A stretch of DNA of 64,000 nucleotides, from positions 1-64,000 of the forward strand of contig CANMJA010000024.1 in assembly GCA_947498055.1 (NCBI GenBank), read 5' to 3'. This document shows positions 44,845-54,378 of the stretch, in pieces (within the stretch, counting starts at the first letter, position 1; each line of letters starts with the position of its first letter). A program made the position numbers and the translations under genes. Source of the DNA: an uncultured Tenacibaculum sp. Its GTDB lineage: Bacteria; Bacteroidota; Bacteroidia; Flavobacteriales; Flavobacteriaceae. The notes under the pieces are model-generated. The model made no database searches, was not told where the DNA came from, and was given only the letters and a program-made list of their open reading frames with translations.

Positions 44845-46199
44845 TGAAGAAAATAAGTTGTTTTTTAATATTGTTGGTACTATTATCTGCCTGTGTAGAG
44901 GAGGTTGCTTTACCTGTAAAAGTAGATTTTAGAACAGAAATTGTAAACCAAGATAATACGGTACCTGTACAAGTTAAGATTATAAATGATACTGAAGGTG
45001 CTGATAGGTATCAATGGACTTTTGAAGGCGGTATTCCTAGTACTTCAGATAGTAAAAACCCAGGAACTATTATTTATGAAACAGCAGGAGAATATACCAT
45101 TGTTTTAGAGGCTTCTAATAGAGACGATAGTGTAGATAGAAAAGAACTTAAAGTAAATGTAAAACCTTCTGTTTCTGTAGGTTTTGAAATAAATATAGTG
45201 AAAGATAATTTTTCTCCAGTAGAAGTAGCAATTACAAATACAACTACAGGTGCTACTTCTTATCAATGGACATTTGAAGGAGGCGAACCAGCTACTTCTT
45301 CCGAAGAAAATCCAGAAAACATCTTTTTTAGAACACCAGGAACGCATAAAATACAACTAGAGGCTAGTAACGGAGAGGAAATACATACCGTAGAAAAAAG
45401 TATAGAAGTAAATCCTTTATTGGTAGCTAATTTTGATTATAAAGTGCCTTTTATAGACGATGATTTTCAGGTTCCTGTAAAAGTAACTTTAGAAAATCGA
45501 AGTATAAGTGCAACAAATTATGAATGGCTATTTGAAGGAGCAGACATAAGCACAAGTACATCTGAAAATCCAGAAATTATCTATACAACACCAGGTACTT
45601 ATAAGATAGAGTTAAAAGCAGCAAATAGTAAAAACGAACAAGCAATTACCAAAACAATTACTGTTGTAGAAAATACGAACCTAAGAGTTTTTGAAAACAT
45701 AAAGTTAGGAATAAATACGGCACATAAAGGAAATACCATAGGAGCTTATTTTTCTACAAAAACAAGAAAAGTATACACACAAGAAGAAGTTACACCAGAA
45801 ATAGGAGCTAAAATCGATATTGCTTTTTTCGGACTTAATAAGGATTTTTCATTTAATAAATTTAGCAGTCCAGATAAGGTAGAGGAGGTCGCATTAGAAG
45901 CAATACCAAATGCTACTACCACAAAATTTATAAATAAGGTAGAAAATTGTACTTGTGGTATTGGTATTTCGGTAAGTGAATTTGATGCAATAAAAGACGA
46001 TACCTTATTAAAAACATGGCAAGTTACTGAAACAGTAGACGGATTAAAAGAGTTTGATAATTCGTTGTTGCCAAGAATAGTGGTATTTGAAACAGCCGAT
46101 AATCGCAAGGGAGTTATCAAGATAAAAGAATTTAAAGAAGGAGACGCGTTGAGTTCTTATATTCTAGTAGATATAAAAGTGCAAAAAGAAGTTGAATAA
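44844..46199 (+). CDS. PKD-repeat outer-membrane lipoprotein
   Basis: The protein has 451 aa. Its ATG shares one base with the preceding stop (TAATG). The lipobox LLSAC makes it a lipoprotein. Three PKD domains of about 85-90 residues follow, each with a YQWTFEGG or YEWLFEGA core and a PGTYKIELKAAN-type ending. The C-terminal region of about 170 residues (VFENIKLGINTAHKGNTIGAYFSTKTRKVYT...) is a separate beta-rich domain of unknown type. It probably anchors a partner at the outer membrane. The coupling to the giant SprB gene upstream and the TANFOR gene 10 bp downstream suggests that it bridges the two. Confidence 0.82.
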   Translation: MKKISCFLILLVLLSACVEEVALPVKVDFRTEIVNQDNTVPVQVKIINDTEGADRYQWTFEGGIPSTSDSKNPGTIIYETAGEYTIVLEASNRDDSVDRKELKVNVKPSVSVGFEINIVKDNFSPVEVAITNTTTGATSYQWTFEGGEPATSSEENPENIFFRTPGTHKIQLEASNGEEIHTVEKSIEVNPLLVANFDYKVPFIDDDFQVPVKVTLENRSISATNYEWLFEGADISTSTSENPEIIYTTPGTYKIELKAANSKNEQAITKTITVVENTNLRVFENIKLGINTAHKGNTIGAYFSTKTRKVYTQEEVTPEIGAKIDIAFFGLNKDFSFNKFSSPDKVEEVALEAIPNATTTKFINKVENCTCGIGISVSEFDAIKDDTLLKTWQVTETVDGLKEFDNSLLPRIVVFETADNRKGVIKIKEFKEGDALSSYILVDIKVQKEVE

Positions 46200-46209
46200 G
46201 AAAAAGAAT

Positions 46210-49200
46210 ATGAAAACGATATTAAGTTTTACAAACATGCTACAAAGATTTTTTATTATAATAGGTCTATTACTAGGTACACTTGCAGTAAATGCACAAA
46301 CATTTCCTGTACAAGTTACCCCTCAGTTACTACCTCCTTTTACCGTTAAATTATCGGATTACACTACTACTGCTAGCGAAAAATTAGCAGTAAACATACT
46401 ATTAACAGATGTAAATGAAATAGGAAGAAGAGTACGGTTAAAAATGTATGTAGAAGGACAAGGACTTTCTATAAGTACACAAGACATGGTGGTAGGAGCT
46501 CCTCCAATTTTTGTAGACGGGGGAATTAATTTACGATTAACAAATATAGATTTACAAGCCTATTTTCGGTTAAATAATTTAAGAGGCATAACAGCACAAC
46601 AATACAACAACCCTTTACCTAACGGAGCGTATAACTATTGTTTTGAAGTGTATGATTATTTTTCAGGGTTACAACTATCTTCCAAAAGTTGTACTACAGC
46701 TTTTTTAGTACAAAACGATCCTCCAATATTAAATTTACCTACCAGAAATAATGTTGTAAATGCAATAAATCCACAGAATGTTTTATTCACGTGGTCACCA
46801 CGTCATACCAACATCAGTAATATTCAATATGAATTTACGTTAAAAGAAATTTGGGATCAACAGAATCCGCAAGCCAGTTTCTTAGCTTCGGTACCTTTTT
46901 ATAGAGTAGTAACTCGTAATACCACATTGTTAGTTGGACCAGAAGCGCCTCAGTTACTATCAGGAAAAATATACGGTTGGCAGGTGAGAGCCTTTCTAAG
47001 TGATGGTATAAGTGAAACATCTGTTTTTAAAAACGATGGAAAAAGCGAAATCTTTTGGTTTAAATACATAGAAGATTGTAAACCTCCAAGTTTTTTGCTT
47101 TCTCAAGCATTAAGTACAGAATCTGTACGAGTTAACTGGCAAACATCAGAACATCTAAAATACAAAATACAGTATCGTAAAAAAGGATTTGGAGAAGAAG
47201 ATTGGTTCGAGGTAAATAGTTATACAAACGAAGGAAATATCTATAATTTAGAATCTGATACGGTTTATGAATTTAGAGTAGGAGGAGAGTGTACCCCATT
47301 ATCAGGATATGCTTATTCTAATATTCAAGAATTTACCACTCCTAAGGTAGATGAAGAAGCCTATTATAACTGTGGCTTAATGCCAGAAATAAACATAAAA
47401 AACCAAGAACCTTTACCAAGTTTAGAAATCAACGATACATTTACAGCAGGTGATTTTCCTGTAGTAGTAAGAAAAGTAGAAGGAAGTAATGGCTCTTTTA
47501 GTGGTTGGGGGTATATCACCATTCCTTTTTTAGAAAAAATAAAAACATTAATTGATTTAGCAGATCAAGCTTTTGGGCCAGATGAAAACGGAGAAGGAGG
47601 AATAAACATAGGAAAATACACTCGTATAAAAGTACAGTTTAATAATATTAGTATAAATACAGGGTATCAACTAACTGGTGGAGTAGTACAAACAAGTTAT
47701 GATGCCAACTGGGGAAGTCTTTTAGATGTAGACGAAGTAATAGATGATATAGTTGGAAATGACGGGAAAGTACAAGGTTTTGATGCAAGTAATATAGATA
47801 TTAATACAGTAACGGTAGATGAAAATGGAAATGTAATAATTACACCAGAAGAAGGAGATCCTTTTAAAATAGAAGTTCCTTTGCCAACTGTTATTACAGA
47901 TAGTCAAGGGCAGCAATGGACAATTAGTGAAGACGGTACTGTAACTGAATCGGTAATTGCCGATGGAGGTGTACCAACTAAAAATAATACAGAAGGTATT
48001 AGTGGTGGCAGTACAGGTAATAGCGTTCGTCAAATAAGCTCAAAAGATGTTAAAGTTGAATTTATTCCTTCAGGAAATTATAGTACCGATGCTTACAACA
48101 AAGCAATAACTTCTAATAAATATAAAAGAGAATATGAATTTATAGAAACACAAGATAAGGAAGAATACGAAGTGTTATATAAATTGATAAGTGATACACC
48201 AGATATTATTAAGGCAAAGGTTACACTAGCAAATGGAAAAAAGAAGGAAGATATTATTTTTAAAACCTTACAAGGTTCAGAAGTAACTTCTTCTTGGTCT
48301 TCTGATAATGAAGTAGTATTAAACCTTACCAAAAAATTTAATTTTGGAAAAGAAGAAATTATAGCTGCTGTAAAACCTAAAGATTCTACGCAAAAATATA
48401 CTATTGCAGGAAAGCTAAATGTATGGCATGCACAACAAAGAAATATAAACATCACTTTAGTATCTGTAGATGGCGCTTCTACAGCAGGAGTTAGTGATAG
48501 AATTAACGAAATCTACAATAAAGCGGGAGTAAAATTTACGGTATCTGAAGATAATTTAGATATTAATTTAAAGACTCTAGATGTAGGAGATAGCGATTTA
48601 CTATCGCATTATACAGAGGGTGAAAAAGCAATTATAAATGCATATAAAGGCAAAGGAACTAAAAAAGACCAGTATTATATTTTCTTTTTAAATAAAGAAG
48701 ACAATGTAACATTATCAAATCCTGCTTTAAATGGTTTTATGCCTTTAAAACGTCAGTTTGGTTTTGTTTTTACTAAAAATAATCCAGGAAGAATTGCTGC
48801 TCACGAAATTGGACATGGAATTTTCGGATTAAAACATCCGTATGACCAGTATAATGCTAAAAATTCTAAAGGAAATACGGACTATTTAATGGATACAGGC
48901 TCAGGTACTGCTTTTAGCCACATGGATTGGCAGAAATTACATGCGCCTGGTATTCAGTTGTACTTGTTTCAAGGGGATGAAGATGGGGAGCAAATTGGAG
49001 ATAATTTATTAGCAGCAAGGTTTATAGAATCTCTTAAAACTTCCATTGTAAGTACTAATTTAGCCATAAATGAAGCAATAGCGTCTTCTGAATCAAATCA
49101 TGATAATTCAATTACTGTTTTAGAAGAAGTAATAATCGATACTAATTATTTAGAGAATGATATTGAAATTAGAGCCGAAAAAATAACGACAACAGATGGA

Positions 49201-52200
49201 GATGAATTTAGAATGTTTTTAAAAGTAGATAAACGAACTTTTTCTAACTCTGAAGAAAAAGATAATTATATAAATTATGAAAATGTTATTGAGAGTTTTA
49301 AAAATAATCAATTTACATCTGCTGACGGTACTGATGTAAGGCTTTTTCATAGTTATGAAGACAAACCATTATCAGAAGCAGATATTAAAAAACTTAAAGA
49401 GGTTTTTTTATCTAAACCTTCTGTAAACGGAATAATGCTTGTAATGCCTGCTCAAGATTTTCCAATTTTTAAGAAAACTATTTTAGAATTTGAAAATAAT
49501 GAACAAGCGCAAAAAAAATGGCTAACAAAATTAAATAAAGCAGTAAAGGATAGGGATTATAATCAATTGCAAAAATACCCTTCAGAAGCTTTTGAGATTT
49601 TATCTAGAGAATCAAGAATTTCATTATTGAAAGATGTTGTAAAAAGTGACCTTTCATCTAGTAGTAATTCATGGCGAAGATTTTGGGGCGGTGCGGATGA
49701 AGAGATTGTATTATTATCCTTATTACAATCTATAATATATGATCAAACTAAGGGTGATAATTCAGCTTTGAAAAGTTTTATTCAGAATGATCATTATAAA
49801 GAAGTATTTGAGAATATAGACGATGACGATATATGGGCGAAATTATATGAAACAATTGGGCATTGGACTTCAAAAGCTGATCAAAAAGTATTATATGATT
49901 TATTATTAGAAGAATTTAAAGAGGGAAAAATAAAAGAATATAAACTTGATTTATTAATATCTATAATTGTAGGGACCGATAAATATAAAAAAACTGAAAC
50001 GAAAGCTAATATAGTTGAGTTAATCAATCATAATCATGGTTGGACTAAGCATATTTATAAAAGTATGACTGATCTTCAAAAAGAATATTTTGTAAATTAC
50101 CTTACAGGATGGGCTACTGAATATTATGGAGATGAGTATAATAAAATTAAAAGGTCTTATGAAATTTGTGAAAATCAAGGCTGTATATACAAAGGAGTTG
50201 ATCAAAACATAAATAGTCTTCAATGGCTTAAAAGAGATAGTTTTTCTTTGAAATACATTGGTTATTTTGATGAATGTGGTGATAAAATTACATATAAATG
50301 TCAATTATTAAATAAAACTTATGTTAGAGATAATATAAATCCAGATAAACACTCTTTCTATTTTACACATGAGGTAAGAGCATTTTCAGTTAAAAATCAA
50401 AATATAATAGTTAAACCAGTTTATTATAAATTAGGATCACCATTAAGTACTTTTGTAAACATACATCTTTTAGAAAATTATAATTATGCTAAACTAGAAA
50501 AAGGAAAAGTATACACTGTACCTCTTATTTGGGCTCATCATTTTGCTGAGAAACATAATGATAAGTTAAGTGGAGTTGGTTTAGATCTTGCTCTTAGAAC
50601 TGTAGCTGTTGTAGCAACACTTGCTAGTGCAGGAACAGCTTCTCCTGCAACTATTGGATTTTTATTAGCACTTGAAGGAGGAGGTATTTTATTAACTTTA
50701 AATGAAAACGAACTTAGAGGGAAATGGTCAAATGAAACATTTGAAAAAGTACAAAAAGCCTATATTACAGTTGAATTAATAGTTGCAGGGGCAACAGCTA
50801 TAAATGGTATTAGTAAATTAGATTTTAAGAAAATTGGAGATAAATTAAAAACAATTAAGAATCCAGTTACTTTGACTAATTTAAAAAATGGTTTGGTAAC
50901 TATTCATTCTAGTATAAAAGAAGCAATTAAAAAGGGAGCTACTTTAGATTTTAAAAATCTTGACTATAATGAGTTTTTAAGATTAATTAAAGAGATAGAT
51001 CTTAGAAAATCATTTATTAAGTTTTCTAACGATGTCAAAATAAAAATTAATACAAAATTTAAAGCTTCTATAATTAAAGCAGGTATTGAATATAGTATAG
51101 CAACAGGAAAGTATTTAGATAAACTTAATTACAAAAATTTATTATTAACACCTGCAAGTAATGTTACAGTAGTGACTAATGTTGCAACAGATGCAATAAG
51201 ACTTGGTAGTTTAGATAATGTATATATAAGACATCAAGGATTAGTAAAAAATAAAAATATAGGTATTTATAAAGGGGTAAATGGAAAAATTTATTTAAAA
51301 CTATTTGATGGTGTTGATGATGTTTTAAAAAATAGTGTTCTTACAAAGTTTGAAGGAAATACAAACTTAATAAAATGGGTTAATTCTATTGAGGACAATA
51401 TTTTATTGAAAAAACTTGATGAAATTAATTTATCCCCTAATTCAATTTCTAAGCTTGAAGATAATATTTCTTCACTTAAATTTCACTTTGAGTCAAATCC
51501 AAATTCAGTTTTAGGATGGAAAGTTTTAGATGATGTAGGAGCTAACAAGTTGCTGAAAAACGACTTATCTTTATTAACTAAATCGTCTGAATTTATTACA
51601 TCTGGTTTTACAAAAACCGATGTAAAGGACTTATCAAAATTAATGGACGATTTGAATCCTCATGTTAAAAATTATGTAGATCGTTTTGGTAAAATAGAGA
51701 AAAATTTATCAAGAGATGAAAATTTTATAAATATAGCAGAGAATATTATGACTTCTATGATAGATGCTAAAAAGGCCAATTATTTATCAAAATACGGTAT
51801 AGAGACAAATATTATTAAACAATTAAAAATTGTTAAGGAGTCTGGAGGGATACAAAATCTTGATGAATTGGATTACTTTATAAAGCATATGGCAAGAGAG
51901 ACAAAAACAACTCCTGGTGATATAGTTCATTTAAATTACGTAGTAGACAAATTAAAAAAAGGACATAAAGTTCATATTGAGAGTAACCTACCTCTTCATA
52001 AAGTAGATATTGTTGATAGTACAGTAAAAGAAGCAATTGAATTAAAAGGAGCTACTACTGTTGATGATGCAAAATTAAAACGTCTTATGATAGGAGCCGT
52101 AAAGCAAGTATTAAAAAATAATACCCCTAATGGATTTAAGAAAATATCAATGGTACAAATATTAGAATCTACCAATCCTGTTTTTAATAAAAATGGTACT

Positions 52201-52359
52201 GATATTCTTAAATGGTTAGAAAAATATTATACTCAAGTTGGGAAAAGAAATAATATAGGACCTTTTTTGAGAAAAGTGGATATTATTAGAATAAAGAATA
52301 ATATAGGTACTTTTAATTTTACAATAAGTGATTCAGGTATTATTATAAAACTAGATTAA
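46210..52359 (+). CDS. TANFOR-type modular protein with metalloprotease motif and nuclease-like toxin tip
   Basis: The protein has 2049 aa from ATG 46210 (a TTG at 46192 is rejected). The signal peptide FFIIIGLLLGTLAVNAQ leads into the TANFOR-like region (TFPVQVTPQLLPPFTVKLSDY, VRLKMYVEGQGLSI, NGAYNYCFEVYDYFSG), then an FN3 unit (YKIQYRKKGFGEEDW). A Gly/Asp-rich linker follows, and at about residue 865 HEIGHGIFGLKHP, a zinc-protease helix with a third His. After about residue 1430 come a hydrophobic alanine/glycine stretch (TLASAGTASPATIGFLLALEGGGI, a pretoxin-like hinge) and a helical region. The last 120 residues carry D1933, E1944 and K1946 (VDIV...IELKG), matching a PD-(D/E)xK nuclease core. 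The architecture, with a variable C-terminus and an adjacent small gene, is that of polymorphic toxins. No sorting domain is present, so its export route is an open question. Confidence 0.8.
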   Translation: MKTILSFTNMLQRFFIIIGLLLGTLAVNAQTFPVQVTPQLLPPFTVKLSDYTTTASEKLAVNILLTDVNEIGRRVRLKMYVEGQGLSISTQDMVVGAPPIFVDGGINLRLTNIDLQAYFRLNNLRGITAQQYNNPLPNGAYNYCFEVYDYFSGLQLSSKSCTTAFLVQNDPPILNLPTRNNVVNAINPQNVLFTWSPRHTNISNIQYEFTLKEIWDQQNPQASFLASVPFYRVVTRNTTLLVGPEAPQLLSGKIYGWQVRAFLSDGISETSVFKNDGKSEIFWFKYIEDCKPPSFLLSQALSTESVRVNWQTSEHLKYKIQYRKKGFGEEDWFEVNSYTNEGNIYNLESDTVYEFRVGGECTPLSGYAYSNIQEFTTPKVDEEAYYNCGLMPEINIKNQEPLPSLEINDTFTAGDFPVVVRKVEGSNGSFSGWGYITIPFLEKIKTLIDLADQAFGPDENGEGGINIGKYTRIKVQFNNISINTGYQLTGGVVQTSYDANWGSLLDVDEVIDDIVGNDGKVQGFDASNIDINTVTVDENGNVIITPEEGDPFKIEVPLPTVITDSQGQQWTISEDGTVTESVIADGGVPTKNNTEGISGGSTGNSVRQISSKDVKVEFIPSGNYSTDAYNKAITSNKYKREYEFIETQDKEEYEVLYKLISDTPDIIKAKVTLANGKKKEDIIFKTLQGSEVTSSWSSDNEVVLNLTKKFNFGKEEIIAAVKPKDSTQKYTIAGKLNVWHAQQRNINITLVSVDGASTAGVSDRINEIYNKAGVKFTVSEDNLDINLKTLDVGDSDLLSHYTEGEKAIINAYKGKGTKKDQYYIFFLNKEDNVTLSNPALNGFMPLKRQFGFVFTKNNPGRIAAHEIGHGIFGLKHPYDQYNAKNSKGNTDYLMDTGSGTAFSHMDWQKLHAPGIQLYLFQGDEDGEQIGDNLLAARFIESLKTSIVSTNLAINEAIASSESNHDNSITVLEEVIIDTNYLENDIEIRAEKITTTDGDEFRMFLKVDKRTFSNSEEKDNYINYENVIESFKNNQFTSADGTDVRLFHSYEDKPLSEADIKKLKEVFLSKPSVNGIMLVMPAQDFPIFKKTILEFENNEQAQKKWLTKLNKAVKDRDYNQLQKYPSEAFEILSRESRISLLKDVVKSDLSSSSNSWRRFWGGADEEIVLLSLLQSIIYDQTKGDNSALKSFIQNDHYKEVFENIDDDDIWAKLYETIGHWTSKADQKVLYDLLLEEFKEGKIKEYKLDLLISIIVGTDKYKKTETKANIVELINHNHGWTKHIYKSMTDLQKEYFVNYLTGWATEYYGDEYNKIKRSYEICENQGCIYKGVDQNINSLQWLKRDSFSLKYIGYFDECGDKITYKCQLLNKTYVRDNINPDKHSFYFTHEVRAFSVKNQNIIVKPVYYKLGSPLSTFVNIHLLENYNYAKLEKGKVYTVPLIWAHHFAEKHNDKLSGVGLDLALRTVAVVATLASAGTASPATIGFLLALEGGGILLTLNENELRGKWSNETFEKVQKAYITVELIVAGATAINGISKLDFKKIGDKLKTIKNPVTLTNLKNGLVTIHSSIKEAIKKGATLDFKNLDYNEFLRLIKEIDLRKSFIKFSNDVKIKINTKFKASIIKAGIEYSIATGKYLDKLNYKNLLLTPASNVTVVTNVATDAIRLGSLDNVYIRHQGLVKNKNIGIYKGVNGKIYLKLFDGVDDVLKNSVLTKFEGNTNLIKWVNSIEDNILLKKLDEINLSPNSISKLEDNISSLKFHFESNPNSVLGWKVLDDVGANKLLKNDLSLLTKSSEFITSGFTKTDVKDLSKLMDDLNPHVKNYVDRFGKIEKNLSRDENFINIAENIMTSMIDAKKANYLSKYGIETNIIKQLKIVKESGGIQNLDELDYFIKHMARETKTTPGDIVHLNYVVDKLKKGHKVHIESNLPLHKVDIVDSTVKEAIELKGATTVDDAKLKRLMIGAVKQVLKNNTPNGFKKISMVQILESTNPVFNKNGTDILKWLEKYYTQVGKRNNIGPFLRKVDIIRIKNNIGTFNFTISDSGIIIKLD

Positions 52360-52360
52360 G

Positions 52361-53083
52361 ATGAAAACGAATAAATGGATAGCAACTTTAAATACAGAAG
52401 TTTTTGATTACTATTTAAAGATACCTATTACTAAAGATAATTTTATTGAAAAAATATATACAATAGAAGAAACAATATTGAAATATGGAAACAAATTTAA
52501 CATACTTAAAATTATTCCCGATTTTTTATTAAACAGATATAAACAAAATAAATTTAATGCATACAAAAGGCTTAAAAAATCAGACTTTATTTTTCTCTTC
52601 GACTTTGACTTATGTACAGATGAAAAAATTAAAATAAAAGATTTAGAAGAAGAAGAAGCGAATTTTTATATGTATTCAGAAGAAGGGGAAGTAATATTAA
52701 AATCTTTTAATCTTACGGAAAATATAATATTTTACACTTTAGGTGATGCAGTTACATATGAGGAAATCCAACAAAATGATGTAAATGAGATTTCAATTGT
52801 TTTTTGTTCTGATAGTAATATATGGTTTGATGAAGTAGACAGTGAAAATATTATTGCTTATTCTGAAAATAAAGAAGAGAATGAAGATAATATAGAGCTA
52901 GCCTTATTGAATACCCCTCGCCTTAATAGTTTTTTCAGAGAAATCAAACAAGTAACTGAAAAATTAGGAGGAAAATGGAGTTTAGAAACTAATTATCCAG
53001 ACAAAGTTACTGAAGATGGTATTTTGATAGATGGAAGAATTATCTATCAAGAGGATATAGACAAAAATAATAGAGTTTTATAA
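52361..53083 (+). CDS. candidate immunity protein for the TANFOR toxin tip
   Basis: The protein has 240 aa, no signal peptide, no membrane span and strong acidity (clusters such as DLEEEEANFYMYSEEGE and YSENKEENEDNIEL). It starts 1 nt after the toxin stop codon. A cytoplasmic acidic protein directly downstream of a toxin-like C-terminus is the usual immunity arrangement, and the acidity suits masking of a basic nuclease surface. The C-terminal section (FREIKQVTEKLGGKWSLETNYPD) is not one I can assign to a family. The REP-like repeat cluster starts 9 bp after its stop. Confidence 0.7.
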   Translation: MKTNKWIATLNTEVFDYYLKIPITKDNFIEKIYTIEETILKYGNKFNILKIIPDFLLNRYKQNKFNAYKRLKKSDFIFLFDFDLCTDEKIKIKDLEEEEANFYMYSEEGEVILKSFNLTENIIFYTLGDAVTYEEIQQNDVNEISIVFCSDSNIWFDEVDSENIIAYSENKEENEDNIELALLNTPRLNSFFREIKQVTEKLGGKWSLETNYPDKVTEDGILIDGRIIYQEDIDKNNRVL

Positions 53084-53092
53084 CTAAAACCC

Positions 53093-53460
53093 GATAGCGC
53101 GGATTTGTAATCCGTGCCAGTTATACTAAACTTAGGCTCGAATTTTTTAGAGTATTGAATATAATTAGTCGGAGTTTAGGAATATAGAAAATGATAATAG
53201 GAAAGAAAAATGAATATTAATAATAAAGTTAATAAAATAGAAAAAAATAAGATTGATTATTAATAGTTGTCACCAGATAGCGCGGATTTGTAATCCGTGC
53301 CAGTTATACTAAGCTAAGGCTCGAATTTTTTAGAGTATTGTATATAATTAGTCTGAGTTTAGGAATGTAAAAAATGACAATAGGAAAAAAACGAATATTA
53401 ATAATAAAGTTAATAAAATAGAGAAAAGTAAGATTGATTATTAGTAGCTATCACCCGAAA
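53093..53460 (+). repeat. tandem 183-bp repeat units headed by a REP-like hairpin (copies A and B)
   Basis: Copy A begins at 53093 and copy B at 53276, 183 bp apart and nearly identical for most of the unit. Each begins GATAG followed by a hairpin with core CGGATTTGTAATCCG, then TATACTAA...AGGCTCGAATTTTTTAGAG and an AT-rich tail. There is no coding capacity. The hairpin head resembles REP sequences mobilised by RAYT transposases, but no such transposase is in the window. Confidence 0.8.
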
Positions 53461-53605
53461 GGATTCGGGCGCGAACAAGGGAAATCCTACTGGAAATTTT
53501 CTTAAAAATGTACCATTTAAAAGGACAACAATACCAGTTTTTGTAGATTGGATTCATTCTTCTGTCAATAGTGCTTATTTAAAATATATTCAAGACAATC
53601 ATTAA
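53438..53605 (+). pseudogene. orphan toxin C-terminal fragment
   Basis: An open frame without a start codon begins in the tail of repeat copy B and ends in TAA at 53603-53605, 1 nt before the next ATG. It encodes about 55 residues, of which the last 45 (GANKGNPTGNFL ... FVDWIHSSVNSAYLKYIQDNH) look like genuine protein and are unlike the TANFOR tip. Directly followed by a small acidic gene, it looks like the end of a displaced alternative toxin, as in orphan toxin/immunity cassettes. It has no visible way to be translated by itself. Confidence 0.55.
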
Positions 53606-53606
53606 A

Positions 53607-54059
53607 ATGAAAGATATTTTTAAAAAATTTAATTTAAAACCTAAAGGCCTCCATAATATAGAGATAATAAATCAAGAAGAGGGGCAGAATATAGAAGAGA
53701 ATAACGTATTAAGGTTGTTTTTAGAATATAATGCTGGTTATTTTTTCTTATCGAAAATAATAAACTCAATAGATAATAAAGACGAATTTTTTGAAAAAAT
53801 TTATGGTGAAAGAGGTGAGTTTGTTAGAATAAAAAAAGATATCACTATTATTGGAGTTTATGATGAAGAGTATTTAGATGTTGATTCTAATGGTAAATAT
53901 ATAGGAGAAGGAGGAGAGAGGGAAAAAATGAAATTAGCTACATCGGATTTTAGAGAACTATTACAAGAGTGGTCAACATTTATTTACAATAACGGTAAAT
54001 CTATTAAAATAGCAATTAAGTTTAAAAAAATACTGGAACCAGATAGCTCGGATTTGTAA
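53607..54059 (+). CDS. candidate orphan immunity protein
   Basis: The protein has 150 aa, is cytoplasmic and acidic (EYNAGYFFLSKIINSIDNKDEFFEKIYGE; GVYDEEYLDVDSNGKYIGEGGERE). It begins 1 nt after the stop of the orphan toxin fragment. Its last codons, PDSSDL-stop, are read from the head of REP-like copy C, so insertion of the repeat defined the C-terminus. A segment LATSDFRELLQEWSTFIYNNG near the end is reminiscent of SMI1/SUKH-like or Imm-type proteins but too short to assign. Its role is inferred from position only. Confidence 0.65.
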   Translation: MKDIFKKFNLKPKGLHNIEIINQEEGQNIEENNVLRLFLEYNAGYFFLSKIINSIDNKDEFFEKIYGERGEFVRIKKDITIIGVYDEEYLDVDSNGKYIGEGGEREKMKLATSDFRELLQEWSTFIYNNGKSIKIAIKFKKILEPDSSDL

Positions 54060-54310
54060 TCCGTACCAGATTATACTAAACTAAACTTAGGCTCGAATCC
54101 CCGATAGCGCGGATTTATAATCCGTGCCAATTATACTAAACTAAACTTAGGCTCGAATTTTTTAGAGTATTGTATATAATTAGTCGGAGTTTAGGAATGT
54201 AAAAAATGATAATAGGAAAGAAAACGAATATTAATAATAAAGTTAATAAAATTGATTATTAATAGTTGTCATCCGAAAGGACCAGATATCTCGGATTTGT
54301 AATTCGTACC
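54042..54310 (+). repeat. REP-like repeat copies C, D and E
   Basis: Copies of the hairpin head lie at 54042-54067 (C), 54103-54128 (D) and 54285-54310 (E). C and D are 61 bp apart. D carries the full unit (to about 54281), as in A and B, while C and E are short. Stem changes are seen between copies (CGCGGATT/AATCCGTG against CTCGGATT/AATCCGTA), consistent with a conserved hairpin. The rest of 54060-54378 has no gene; only a 12-codon frame runs into the next start. Confidence 0.75.
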
Positions 54311-54378
54311 AGTAATATTTGATTACGAATTAAAGAAGCAATAAAAATGGTAAAAGAATATCTTGTTTTAAATATTTT

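Noticed and set aside
53438..53605. The toxin-like fragment as an intact small gene
   Set aside because: No ATG, GTG or TTG gives the conserved-looking part a credible start, and its beginning is repeat DNA.
53093..54310. REP-like cluster as a CRISPR array
   Set aside because: Spacing is irregular (183, 766, 61 and 182 bp), intervening DNA is itself repeated or coding, and no cas genes are present.
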